This document shows positions 53,655 to 63,600 of a stretch of DNA of 64,000 bases, piece by piece. The notes under the pieces are model-generated. The model was given only the letters and a program-made list of their open reading frames with translations, was not told where the DNA came from and searched no databases. The stretch's first letter is position 1, and every line of letters starts with the position of its first letter. Made by a program: the position numbers and the translations under genes. Origin of the DNA: an uncultured Lachnospiraceae bacterium (lineage in GTDB: Bacteria; Bacillota; Clostridia; Lachnospirales; Lachnospiraceae); contig CALWSF010000016.1 of assembly GCA_944384125.1 (NCBI GenBank), positions 1-64,000 of the forward strand, given 5' to 3'.

Positions 53655-54119
53655 ATGAGTTTAGGCCAGAGTCTTTATAATGCAAGGAAAAAAAGCGGAA
53701 TGTCCCAGGAAGAAGTGGCCGGAAAATTAGGTGTGAGCAGGCAGACTGTCTCTAAATGGGAATTGGACGAAACCCTTCCTGATATTCGCCAGTCAAAACA
53801 ACTCTCTGGCCTTTATCATCTTACATTAGATGAGCTTGTTGATTTTGATATTGAGGTAAAAGAGATACAGGATGCGATTGACAGAATTAGTGATGATGTT
53901 TCTGAAAAGATTGACTGGACAAAAGCCTGGAGTAAAAAATACCCTGTGCTTGCGACCTATCAGAGTAAAGTACAGACAGAAATATATGCCGGGGAATTGA
54001 AGCGGTTACTTGATGATTTGCAGAAACGATATGGCTATAATGATTTGGATGCACTTCTGGTTCTGAAGGATATTTTAGCTTCTGTCTGGAAGTCCGAAAA
54101 CAGAAAAAGGCGTGTGTAA
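53655..54119 (+). CDS. XRE-family transcriptional regulator
   Basis: 154 residues. Helix-turn-helix at residues about 3-58: LYNARKKSGMSQEEVAGKLG then VSRQTVSKWELDETLPD. The C-terminal 90 residues are helical and not recognised. GCAGGGAGGCAATAAAT precedes the ATG. It may control the adjacent island genes; TATAAT-like sequence lies at about 53611. Confidence 0.88.
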   Translation: MSLGQSLYNARKKSGMSQEEVAGKLGVSRQTVSKWELDETLPDIRQSKQLSGLYHLTLDELVDFDIEVKEIQDAIDRISDDVSEKIDWTKAWSKKYPVLATYQSKVQTEIYAGELKRLLDDLQKRYGYNDLDALLVLKDILASVWKSENRKRRV

Positions 54120-54195
54120 TGACAGCGCAGAATGCAGCAGTAACTATAAAATCTGCCGTCTCGTCCAGGAAAATCTCCGCCCCCACTCAGGGAAA

Positions 54196-54711
54196 CTATT
54201 CGTACTTATTGCCATCCTTGTCATAGTAAATCACATGGATGGAATATTCTTTTTCCGGGTTTTTAATTGAGATAATATCCATATTATCCGTGTCATATTT
54301 CAATGTATCTTTTACTTGTCCGTTTATCGTATAAGTGATTTCTGCATATTCTGTTTTAGCACCATTAAACCAAATTAAATCATACCACGCTCTGTTTATA
54401 ACAGCTCCACTAATAATAATTTCCTCAGCATTTCGGTTTGTTGAGTTCTTAAATATATAATTTCCATCTCCTGCTGGTTCAAAAACAGCAAGTGTGGATT
54501 TATGATCCGTACTATATGCTCCGCTTATGATGTACCCTTCAAGTTCCAGTTCTTTGGCAATAGTCCATTCATTTCCCTTTGAAATCGCGTTGTTCAATAT
54601 GTGCTCTCTGCTCGTAATGGTATCTCCTTTTGGAGCTGAATTAAAGAAATATGGACAAACGGCGGCAATGCAAAGAACAATTGTTAAAGCTATTAGTACT
54701 TTTTTCTTCAT
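54196..54711 (-). CDS. membrane-anchored hypothetical protein
   Basis: 171 residues from ATG54711 (TTGGAGGGTTGACT upstream). An N-terminal hydrophobic helix (about 5-22; signal or anchor) precedes a beta-rich extracellular domain containing INGQVKDTLKYDTDN and IISIKNPEKEYSIHVIYYD near the end. The open frame runs another 282 bp upstream without start signals. Family not recognised; placed next to DUF4303 on the same strand. Confidence 0.65.
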   Translation of the reverse strand: MKKKVLIALTIVLCIAAVCPYFFNSAPKGDTITSREHILNNAISKGNEWTIAKELELEGYIISGAYSTDHKSTLAVFEPAGDGNYIFKNSTNRNAEEIIISGAVINRAWYDLIWFNGAKTEYAEITYTINGQVKDTLKYDTDNMDIISIKNPEKEYSIHVIYYDKDGNKYE

Positions 54712-54979
54712 AGTCAACCCTCCAATGTACGTTGATTTATTCTGCTCGTACTTTCTTTCCCGATGTGGGTTCAAATTTTTCAGCAAGTCCGGCTTTTCAG
54801 CAATCTTTTTCAGCCACTTCTCTTCATCAGCCAGCTTTTTATAATTCAGTCTGAGATGTTTAAGATAAATGCCATAGCCGTCTGTTGTGTTGTCCGGGAT
54901 GTCGGCTTTGTCAAGGAATACCCCGGTTGGGGAAACGCTGCAGGCAATCGACAGAGGCAGTGATGCGGTTTCTGAGTTT
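54712..54979 (-). pseudogene. in-frame fragment between DUF4303 and the membrane-anchored gene
   Basis: An open stretch on the minus strand in frame with the gene at 54711. It reads like coding sequence (GIYLKHLRLNYKKLADEEKW, then IAEKPDLLKNLNPHRERK) but has no ribosome site. It may be the end of a broken gene. Not supported as a start extension. Confidence 0.35.
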
Positions 54980-55519
54980 TTAGGGCTGTTCACAGTAATT
55001 TAAATATTCATTTAACAAAGGAGATTCAGGATTTAAGCGTAACGCTCTGTAATATTCATCTCCGTCCGGCGGTGCAGTTTCTACATTGATAACTACATTT
55101 TCCCGTTCATAGCCGGTGCCGAAAAAACCGGTGCGGTCAAGCCTTTTCATTGCTTCTTCCATCGAACAGACCCGTATTTTCCATTCATTATCATAAAGTT
55201 CATCAACAGATAATCCGGTTCTCCTTTTATCAAGCAGCATATTAACTTCTTTAAAAAATTCATCGTATCCGCAGACAGCATACGGAGAGTCTGAATAATT
55301 CCATTTCCACCAGTCTTTATCTTCATTGTTTATCTTATTATCGGTAATTGATTTTTCCAGTGATTCATGGGACCATGCCGAAATATAGGGGTGCAGTCCC
55401 TCATCAAATATAAACGCGTAATAATAGAAGTGTTCGTTATGAGTTTGTCTCAAAGAAGAAAAAGAGTTTTTTAAGGCATCTATAAAAGCTTCAACAAGCT
55501 CATCATTGTATTCTTTCAT
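54980..55519 (-). CDS. DUF4303 protein
   Basis: 179 residues. DUF4303 features: HFYYYAFIFDEGLHPYISAWSHESLE (about 24-50) and WKWNYSDSPYAVCGYDEF. DUF4303 is reported in immunity-type loci. ACGGAAAGGTTAAATTAAT precedes the ATG. The two minus-strand genes 54196-55519 interrupt the plus-strand series. Confidence 0.8.
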   Translation of the reverse strand: MKEYNDELVEAFIDALKNSFSSLRQTHNEHFYYYAFIFDEGLHPYISAWSHESLEKSITDNKINNEDKDWWKWNYSDSPYAVCGYDEFFKEVNMLLDKRRTGLSVDELYDNEWKIRVCSMEEAMKRLDRTGFFGTGYERENVVINVETAPPDGDEYYRALRLNPESPLLNEYLNYCEQP

Positions 55520-55721
55520 ATTAATTTAACCTTTCCGTAAATTTTGTTTCTTATTTGTTTTTCTTCATTTTACAGCGATTCTGTAAAAAGTGAAAGTATC
55601 TGACTGTTTTCCGGATGGCTTTTCATTTTGAGACAGAAATGCTAAAATGAAAACGGGGTATGGCCGGGATGTCTGCGAGAGAATATAATACCATTGCCAG
55701 ACACGGGGAGGAAACAGTTAA

Positions 55722-56201
55722 ATGACAGAGCGCCAGAGGCTAATAGAGGAAAAGAGAAATTTATTGGCAGCGAAACGGAGTCTGATGCGTCTAAACGGAA
55801 TACGGATAATTGAAGTCTACGAAAAAAATGAAAATCAGGAACTGAATAATATGTACTCTTCTTATGTGTCAGATGTATGTAAAAAAGATGCTGTGCCATA
55901 CAGCAGACTGTCGGAAAAGACCCCTGAACCACAGATATATTCCTGGATCATTGACACTATGGGATTAAAAGAAGGGCGGGAATACTTCTGCTATTGCGGA
56001 GTCTGGGCCCGAATAAAAATATTCAGTTTGCAGTCTGCTGTTCAGTCATTGTGTAATTTTGGCGGGGGTGTAATCGGTTTTTTGCTGGCGGAGACAGATT
56101 TGAGCCGAATTTTGGAACTGTCCTCTGATTCCCGTGATGAATATAATTATCTGATTGATATATGGAAAAATGGAGTATGGACTGATTGCCGGAAACTATA
56201 A
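55722..56201 (+). CDS. unrecognised protein, possibly YxiF-like
   Basis: 159 residues. The N-terminus is a charged helix (RQRLIEEKRNLLAAKRSLMRL); the rest has WIIDTMGLKEGREYFCYCGVWARIKI, DLSRILELSSDSRDEYNYL. This layout recalls small YxiF/YxxD-type immunity proteins of Bacillus, but the match is from memory and weak. GGGGAGGAAACAGTTAA precedes the ATG. No membrane segment. Confidence 0.6.
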   Translation: MTERQRLIEEKRNLLAAKRSLMRLNGIRIIEVYEKNENQELNNMYSSYVSDVCKKDAVPYSRLSEKTPEPQIYSWIIDTMGLKEGREYFCYCGVWARIKIFSLQSAVQSLCNFGGGVIGFLLAETDLSRILELSSDSRDEYNYLIDIWKNGVWTDCRKL

Positions 56202-56225
56202 ATATCAAAATCGGAGGCAGACAGC

Positions 56226-57047
56226 ATGAAGATACAGGATTTCAAATCACATTTATGGTTTACTGTGGGGGCACTGACTGTTTTCACTGTCATTCTTCTG
56301 ATTTTGAAATTTACGTGGCCTTCAAAGGAGTATTCTTCCATCCAGTCTGTTATCGAAAATCTTTCCGATTATCGGAAAGAAATTGAAAGCTGGGGATATC
56401 AGATCGGTGTGTTTGATCCTTTGAGCGGCGATATGAGCGATGAGGATGATTCTGCGCTCATTAATTATGCGGAAGGAGTATATGATCCTGTGCTGATTCT
56501 GACGGATCAGACAGGGGGGCGCTGGTATTTTTATAATGGCTTTGACCAGTATGCACAGGAAACGGAATGCATAAAAACAGCGCCAACCTGGGGAGGCAGT
56601 GAGGAAGTACAGAGGATCGTCACAGAGTTTCAGCTTTTCAAAGCTCATCTGAACCATCCTCCTTTAAAGATAAATTGTGCCCGGCCGGATAAAAGAGATT
56701 ATTATGATATGGAAATTGAGCTTACTGTCAGCGGGTATTCTCTGAAAACAGGGAAACGTGTTTATGGCCCTGAATTTAATCACTATTTTACAAATTATTG
56801 CAGCAACAATTTTAAAGAGTGCAGGCACTTTGGAGGGCTGGATCCTGTAAAATTAAATAATAATGCAGACCGGGAAATAAAAAAGCGATTTACGGCAGAG
56901 CAGCTGTCAGAGCTTTACCGGCAGGGACTGGCCCTTCAGGATAAGCTGATGGCACTTGTGCAGGACAAAATTTCCGACAATGGGTCCGATACAGGCAAGA
57001 GGACAGGGCCAGAACGCGGCGTCGGAGTTAAAAAGAGACTGGGATGA
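56226..57047 (+). CDS. membrane-anchored protein of unknown function
   Basis: 273 residues. One N-terminal membrane helix (about 11-29) and a large soluble domain outside. CGGAGGCAGACAGC precedes the ATG. No family recognised; WYFYNGFDQYAQETECIK and YGPEFNHYFTNYCSNNFKEC are conserved-looking aromatic stretches. It ends next to the kinase gene, 21 bp from it. Confidence 0.6.
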   Translation: MKIQDFKSHLWFTVGALTVFTVILLILKFTWPSKEYSSIQSVIENLSDYRKEIESWGYQIGVFDPLSGDMSDEDDSALINYAEGVYDPVLILTDQTGGRWYFYNGFDQYAQETECIKTAPTWGGSEEVQRIVTEFQLFKAHLNHPPLKINCARPDKRDYYDMEIELTVSGYSLKTGKRVYGPEFNHYFTNYCSNNFKECRHFGGLDPVKLNNNADREIKKRFTAEQLSELYRQGLALQDKLMALVQDKISDNGSDTGKRTGPERGVGVKKRLG

Positions 57048-57068
57048 TTGTTTACCGGGGGTAAATTT

Positions 57069-58349
57069 ATGATGACAAATGTATTTTTTCTTGTCTTCCG
57101 TGCCTTTTTAATTACAGCTATGACTGTGGGAATGATGGCATGCATGACGGAATTTCGTTTTGAACGATGGAAGCTTTTGTGCATTATGGCGGTTTACAGT
57201 ATCTGGGTGGTTGCTTCGAGCCTGGTTTTACTGTGGATTGGCGGAGAACTGCTGCTGCTCCGTCTGTTCTTTCTTACCATCTCAATTCCGGCTACTTTTC
57301 TCACATACTGGGCGGCCAATGATACTCCTGCACAGGCGGTTTTCAACTACATGACACAGATTTTGCTGTCAATACTGGCGGTTTCTTTGATTCGCCTGCT
57401 GACGGAGGCTTTTGATCTGTCCGCTTTGGCAAATATCCTGCTGATGGGGGTATTCTATGGGACAGTAATATATCTTGAGTGGCGTTTCCTGCGACGGCCC
57501 TTCCGTTTGCTGATCAGGGTAATACCGGCTCACTGGGGCGTACTTACTTTAATACCATGCGTGTTCTGTGCCTATCTGATTTTTGTGGCTTCCTGGCCGG
57601 GCAGTTATCTTGAAAACAGGCTGCAGAGAGTATATGTCTATGCTGCGGTTATTCCGCTGATTATTGTATATATTGCTGTGTTCAAAAGCCTTTTTGGTCA
57701 GTATCGCATTCAGATGGAGCGGCAGAGCGCCGCATTGCTGAGGATGCAGATTTCAGCCCTGAAAGAAAAATTGCAGAATGTAAAGGAAGTAGAGGAAGGC
57801 CTGAGAATCCAGCGGCATGATCTGCGTCATCAGTTTGAGACTGCCAGGGAGCTTGTATTGCGGGGAGACAGTGATGCAGCTCTGGATTTTCTGGATGCTG
57901 CGCAAAAACGGCTGAATGAGCGTAAGGAAATTCGCTGGTGCCGCCTGCCGGTGCTGGATGCAGTGTTTTGTGCTTACTTTTCCAGGGCTGAAAATCAGGG
58001 TATTCGGGTGGATGCGAAGATTGCCATATCTGACAGTCTCTCAGTGGAAGAGGGGGAACTGGCCATTGTTCTGGCCAATGCCCTGGAAAACGCCATCCAT
58101 GCCAATCTGGATTTGCCTCCGAATCAGCGGGAGATTTTCTGTAAGATGATGGGATCTCCCGGTGTCATGCTGGAAATTTCCAATCCATGTGCCCAAAATG
58201 TTTCCTTTGACAGCAACGGCCTGCCGGTGGGGCAGAGAGAAGGTCACGGTCTGGGGGTTCAGTCTATCTCCGCTTTTTGCCGCAAAAACGGAGCCGTCTG
58301 CCAGTTTGATCTGACAGATGGCAGGTTTCGGTTCCGGCTGGTACTGTGA
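57069..58349 (+). CDS. GHKL-type sensor histidine kinase (AgrC/VirS group), orphan
   Basis: 426 residues from ATG57069 (CCGGGGGTAAATTT upstream). Six or seven membrane helices in the first 200 residues, then a helical linker and a GHKL kinase: phospho-acceptor His250 in QRHDLRHQFE, N-box LANALENAIHAN, G-box GHGLGVQSI. This group usually pairs with LytTR response regulators and peptide signals. No response regulator gene follows: the next 315 bp are non-coding and then Wadjet begins. Confidence 0.88.
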   Translation: MMTNVFFLVFRAFLITAMTVGMMACMTEFRFERWKLLCIMAVYSIWVVASSLVLLWIGGELLLLRLFFLTISIPATFLTYWAANDTPAQAVFNYMTQILLSILAVSLIRLLTEAFDLSALANILLMGVFYGTVIYLEWRFLRRPFRLLIRVIPAHWGVLTLIPCVFCAYLIFVASWPGSYLENRLQRVYVYAAVIPLIIVYIAVFKSLFGQYRIQMERQSAALLRMQISALKEKLQNVKEVEEGLRIQRHDLRHQFETARELVLRGDSDAALDFLDAAQKRLNERKEIRWCRLPVLDAVFCAYFSRAENQGIRVDAKIAISDSLSVEEGELAIVLANALENAIHANLDLPPNQREIFCKMMGSPGVMLEISNPCAQNVSFDSNGLPVGQREGHGLGVQSISAFCRKNGAVCQFDLTDGRFRFRLVL

Positions 58350-58664
58350 CGCTGGGGGTCAGGGGAGCCAGAATACAGGAGGAAGCATTTCTGCAAATGT
58401 TTATTTGATACAGAGGAAAATATATTGCAGAAAAAAGAACGGATGTTCTGAACTGCGGCTATACTTTTTTATCTGGCCGTGATATAATTTGCCTGACTGA
58501 CAGAAACGCTGTATTTAATGAATTTTTCAGACTTCCTGAGATAAGAGTCAGGAAGAGTAAACAAACACCAGGGCTGTAAAAAAGATTGAAAGAAATGCTC
58601 CATATCCCTGTAACAGCGGTAAAAAATGCTGTGGGCAATATCATACGGAAAAGGAAATTAAATT
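58350..58664. other. intergenic region before the Wadjet operon
   Basis: No gene. A TATAAT-like box lies at about 58482 and a hairpin CTTCCTGA/TCAGGAAG at 58532-58555 without a T-run. The ribosome site AAAAGGAAATTAAATT precedes jetA. Confidence 0.4.
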
Positions 58665-60044
58665 ATGTTTCATGTCCTTCCGGGGAACTTTTTTGTTCCT
58701 CTTGCATCACCGAATAAAATTGTATATTGGGAGTGTATCTGTAAGCTGTTTTCTGTCATGGACTATCAGCTTTCATTTGGTATAGAGAGAGAAGTGGTTG
58801 CGGATGAACTGCAGTATTATTTTGAACAGTCCACAGCGGCGGAAATCGTAGAGGAGGATTTCTCGGGGGCCGACAGCAGGGGGAAGGCAAACGGGATTCT
58901 GCGAAAACTGGAATACTACGGGTGGATTGAAATTGAGACAGACAAAAGTTATGTGCAGCGGGTTAATTTTAAAGAATATGCCGTACGTGTGATGAAGACA
59001 CTGCTGGAGATTGAAGACGGAAAGCAGATTGAGTACCAGGGATATATTTATACGATATATAGTCTGATAAGAGGAAATACAGACAATCCCGGAGTCGTCC
59101 TGCTTCAGATCATGGAGAATACAGATCTTCTGATTACCGGGCTTAAGAATCTGAATTCAAATATTAAGCATTATATAGATGAACTTACGAAACACAGTAC
59201 CGTGGCAGAGATCATGAATGCCCTATTTAACGACTATATTACCAATATCGTGGATAAAGCGTATCACAGGCTTCTTACCTCTGACAATGTATCGAAATTC
59301 CGTCCGGAGATTATTGAAAGGCTGGAGAGCAGGAGCAAAAGCAGATCTTATATAGAAAAGACTGCGTCAGAGCTTGCGGGGTTACAGGAGACGGATGTGG
59401 ATACGGCAAGGGAGAATGTCTACCGGTATCTTCATGAGATTATCGAGGCATTCCGCAATATGGACGATATTTTAAATGAGATCAATCAGAAAAATACACA
59501 GTACCAGCGGGCGGCGATAAACAGAGCCAGATTCCTTCTGTCAGGGAATGAAGATATCCGCGGACAGCTCAAGGAACTCCTGCTTGGAATCAACGAAGTG
59601 ATGAACGAAGAGAAAATGGAGCCTGGGGGTATCTATGAGATTGGATTCCTTGATAATCTTGTGCGGATCTACAGCTGCGGATTCCTGGATGAGAGCTCCC
59701 TGTTTTCGCCGATAGAGGGAAAGAAGGCGTTTGAACCTCAGCAGATCATAAACCGGGAGCCGGACAGCATGCTGCGCCAGGAGAAAATGCGCCACATGGT
59801 AGAGAAGATGCAGAAAATCTTAAGCGCTGAAAAGATTGGACGTTACGTGGACGAGTGTATGGGCGAGAGGAAAGAAATATTTGCCACAGAGCTGCCGCTG
59901 TCTGACGTGGAGGATTTTGTCAAGATTATCTATGTGCGGCTGTACGGCCAGCGGAAGAATATGAGGTATGGAGTGGAGGCCGGAGAAGAAAAAGAGGTAA
60001 ACGGATTCCGGTTCAGGGATTTCAGGATCTGGAGGAAACAGTAG
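58665..60044 (+). CDS. jetA: Wadjet component JetA (kleisin-like)
   Basis: 459 residues. Matches the JetA/DUF5716 family: helical, MukF-like kleisin that bridges the SMC heads. Winged-helix-like N-terminus (about 20-110) and long helical middle. It is first in a jetA-jetB-jetC-jetD order with 1-bp, 32-bp and 15-bp overlaps. The Wadjet complex recognises small circular plasmids by loop extrusion and cleaves them (established for the system). Start ATG58665 has AAAAGGAAATTAAATT. Confidence 0.82.
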   Translation: MFHVLPGNFFVPLASPNKIVYWECICKLFSVMDYQLSFGIEREVVADELQYYFEQSTAAEIVEEDFSGADSRGKANGILRKLEYYGWIEIETDKSYVQRVNFKEYAVRVMKTLLEIEDGKQIEYQGYIYTIYSLIRGNTDNPGVVLLQIMENTDLLITGLKNLNSNIKHYIDELTKHSTVAEIMNALFNDYITNIVDKAYHRLLTSDNVSKFRPEIIERLESRSKSRSYIEKTASELAGLQETDVDTARENVYRYLHEIIEAFRNMDDILNEINQKNTQYQRAAINRARFLLSGNEDIRGQLKELLLGINEVMNEEKMEPGGIYEIGFLDNLVRIYSCGFLDESSLFSPIEGKKAFEPQQIINREPDSMLRQEKMRHMVEKMQKILSAEKIGRYVDECMGERKEIFATELPLSDVEDFVKIIYVRLYGQRKNMRYGVEAGEEKEVNGFRFRDFRIWRKQ

Positions 60045-60658
60045 TGGAATTATTGGAAAATATGCTGCAAAAGGATAAAGATGAATTTAAGCGGATATGC
60101 AACCGGCTCCTTGGTCATTGCTTTCTGTGCAGGGGGAATATGACAAACAAAGCGGATTATTATTTCGTACTCAAATACCGGAGTGAATTCCGGGAGTATC
60201 TGTCTGTGCTGGGGTATCGCCTTGAAATCAATGAAGAGGACGGGGTAATTCAGCTTACCAATCCGCAGAATTATAACCGGCTGAATCTGAAATTGTATGA
60301 ATCCATTATTCTGCTTATCTTAAGGATTCTCTATGACGAGAAGAAACGGGAACTGTCCGCCAGTGATGAGGCAATCATTAATCTGGGGGATATTCAGGAC
60401 AAGTTTTTAAGCCTTCGGATCCGGGATAAGATGATCGATAAGACAACCATGAGAAATACACTGACCATATTCCGCAGATTTCAGTTAATTGAGATTCTTG
60501 ACCGGGATCTGGGAAATGAAGAATCCAGAGTTCTCATTTATGATTCGATCATGATGGCAGTCAGGATCGAGGATATCAGGCAGGCTTACGAAAAGCTTGA
60601 GCTGTACAGAAAGGGGAAGAAAGCGGATGAAGAAACTGACGAGAATGAAGCTGATTAA
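60044..60658 (+). CDS. jetB: Wadjet component JetB (MukE-like)
   Basis: 204 residues, GTG start sharing one base with the jetA stop (TAGTG), after GGAGGAAACAGTA. It has the DUF4194-like winged-helix form (LTNPQNYNRLNLKLYESIILLILRILYDEK, residues about 68-97). JetB is the KITE subunit that binds the kleisin. Overlaps jetC by 32 bp. Confidence 0.82.
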   Translation: MELLENMLQKDKDEFKRICNRLLGHCFLCRGNMTNKADYYFVLKYRSEFREYLSVLGYRLEINEEDGVIQLTNPQNYNRLNLKLYESIILLILRILYDEKKRELSASDEAIINLGDIQDKFLSLRIRDKMIDKTTMRNTLTIFRRFQLIEILDRDLGNEESRVLIYDSIMMAVRIEDIRQAYEKLELYRKGKKADEETDENEAD

Positions 60659-63600
60659 CTGGCACCGCTTTGAAAACTGTACCATCGATTTTGGGGATTC
60701 TACGCTGATCTCCGGCGAAAACGGGGCTGGAAAATCTACTCTTCTGGACGCCATCCAATTTGTGATTACCTGTTCTGCCAATGCGTTTAATAAGGCGGCG
60801 CACGAAAATGGCAAGAGAAAACTGACGGGCTATGTGCGTTGTAAAACGGGAAGGGAGAGCAGGCCTTATGAGCGTACCGGACAGATCAGCGCACATATTG
60901 CCCTTGAGTTTTACGAGGAAAGTAAAGAACGGTATTTTATTGTAGGGGCAGTTGTGGACTCCGCTTCCGAAGGCCAGGAAACGACAGTCAGATATCTGAT
61001 CGATAATAAAAGGATAACAGAGGAGATGTTCTTTAAGGGAAACACTCCCCGGTCAATCTCGGAATTCCGCGCCGCCAACCAGTCCATACGCCAGTGGTGC
61101 AAGACACAGATAGAAGCAAAGAAAATGATAAAATCAAGGTTTGGAAGGATCGAAGACAAATTCTTCAGCCTGATCCCGAAGGCACTGGCATTTAAACCTA
61201 TTGATGATATCAAGGATTTTGTATATTCTTATGTGCTGGATGAAAAAGAAGTAAATATAGAAGTCCTCCGGGAAAATGTGCGTACCTATCAGGATCTGAA
61301 AAGAACCCTGGAATCTGTAAAGAAGAGGATGGAGAAGCTGGAAAAGATTGACCACCTGCATAGTGAGGTGGAAGAATGTATGAGAAAAGACAGCATGTAT
61401 GAATTTTACTTATCGCAGGCGGATGTGGACATTTCCAGAGAGCGTATTCAAAGTCTGGAAAGAGAGATAAGGACAGAGGAACACCGGAAAGCAGATGCAG
61501 AAAAAGAACTTCTTTCTGTAACAGCAGAAAAAGACGAAAAATTCCGGATGGAAACAAATCTGCGGCTGGAGCTGAAGCAGAATCAGGAGTTTATCGCCTT
61601 AGAAGAGCAGAAAAAAGAAAAAGAGCGTTTGCAGGAGGAAGAAAAACAGGCGATTGCAGAAAAAAGAGAATTGCAGAACAGTGTGAAAAAGGCTTTGAAT
61701 GCAGCTTACCGGCTGCTGGAGGTAAAGGATGCAGACGCATGTATTAAAGAATATGAGCATGAACTTGCGAACCTGGATAAGGCACATGATATAGTCCGGA
61801 TAAAAGAAATCACAGAACGTGTTATCAGGTATAAGGGAGAGATGTATGGCAGGGTACAGGGAAAGCTGGCAGAGGTAAAGACTGCGCAGGAGAGACTGCA
61901 GGAAGAAAAACAGGAACTGAAAAATAAAATTGAACGGTTAGAGCGAAAGAAATTAACCTATCCGCCTGCAGTGAACTGTGTGCTGGATGCAGTCCGGGAA
62001 GAATTTGCAAGAATCGGGAGGAAGCCGGAACCGCGTATACTGTGTGAAACTCTGGAGATTACAGATGAGAGCTGGAGAAATGCGGTGGAGGGCTATCTGA
62101 ATACACAGCGTTTTTATATTCTGGTGGAGCCGGAGAACTTTGATATCGCGCTGGGGATTTATGACAGACTCCGCAGAGAGAAAAAAGCGTACGGTGTGGG
62201 GCTGATAAACACCCAGAATATGGAAGCCTACGATAAAACGCCGGAGGGAACTCTGGCGTCAGTTGTGGTATCAAAAAGCAAATATGCCAAACAGTTCATT
62301 AATATGATACTCGGAAAAGTTACCATGTGTGAGCGGTACAGTGACCTGAAAAAATATCAGACTTCCATTACAAAGGAATGTATGAAGTACCAGAACCGGG
62401 TGGCAAGTGCGATCAGGCCGGAGATTTTCAGCGTGCCCTTTATCGGAAAAAATGCATTCAAGGTTCAGCTTGAACAGGCAAAGGCGCAGAAAGAATGCTT
62501 GGATCGGGAGATAAAAGTGGTAAATGAAAAGTATGATACACTGGAGTCCATGTTGCCTTTGCTCTCTACCGAGCATGATGTGGATGTGAAGTACAGACTG
62601 GAGGTTCTGCCGAAGATTTTCCGTATCCGGACAGGAATCAGAAAATGCGATGATAACATCAGGACACTGGAAAAGAATGCCACATTTATCCAGAAGCAAT
62701 TGCAGCTTGAGGCATTGGAGTCTCTCAGAAAAGATCTGGAAAAGCGTGTCAGAGAACTTGACCAGAAGATTGGCGGAATTCTTGAGGCGGTCAAAATCAG
62801 AAAAGAACAGATTGCCGGAGAAACAGAAAACCAGATGGAAAAACAGGCGTATGCCGCTCTGATTGCCGCTAAGGCGGGGGAGGATCTGATTCTGTGGAAA
62901 AAAGAATATGAGAAGCAGACATCAGATAAATCCTTCGGTCAGTTTAAGGAGAATTTCTCCAGAACGCGGAAGGCAAACGAGACGGTGCGGCAAAACAAAG
63001 AAGAGAAGATGCGCAGCCTGATGGTAGAATATAAAACGGAGCATAGCTTTGGTGCAGCGGCAACAATGGAAGGATTTCCGGAGTTTGCAGATATCTATGA
63101 CCGGCTCCGTACGTCTGAAATATTAGAATATGAGGAAAAGGTAGAATCAGCAAGAGCATCGGCGGAAGAAGAATTCAGGGAGCAGTTTCTTGCAAAGCTG
63201 CAGGAAAATATGAAACAGGCGCAGAGTGAGTTCAAAGAACTGAATAAGGCGCTGAAAGATATTGCATTCAGCAATGAAAAGTATGAATTTTTATATATGC
63301 CCAGCAAACGGCACCGGAATTATTATGAGATGATCATGGATGATTTTAATATCGTGCAGGGGGAGTCCATTTTCAGCGGTATGTTCCATGAAACTCATAA
63401 AGAAGTGATCGAAGAGCTGTTTGAACGTCTGGCAATCAATAATGAAAACAATGCAAAGACATTAGATGAGTTTACGGATTACCGGACTTATATGGATTAT
63501 GACATCAGGATCATCCACAATGACGGAACCTATTCTTATTATTCAAAGGTATGCGAAGAAAAGAGCGGTGGCGAGACTCAGACGCCGTTTTATGTGACAG

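Noticed and set aside
58532..58555. Hairpin before jetA as terminator of the kinase gene
   Set aside because: The 8-bp stem has no T-run and a large loop, so it was not called a terminator.
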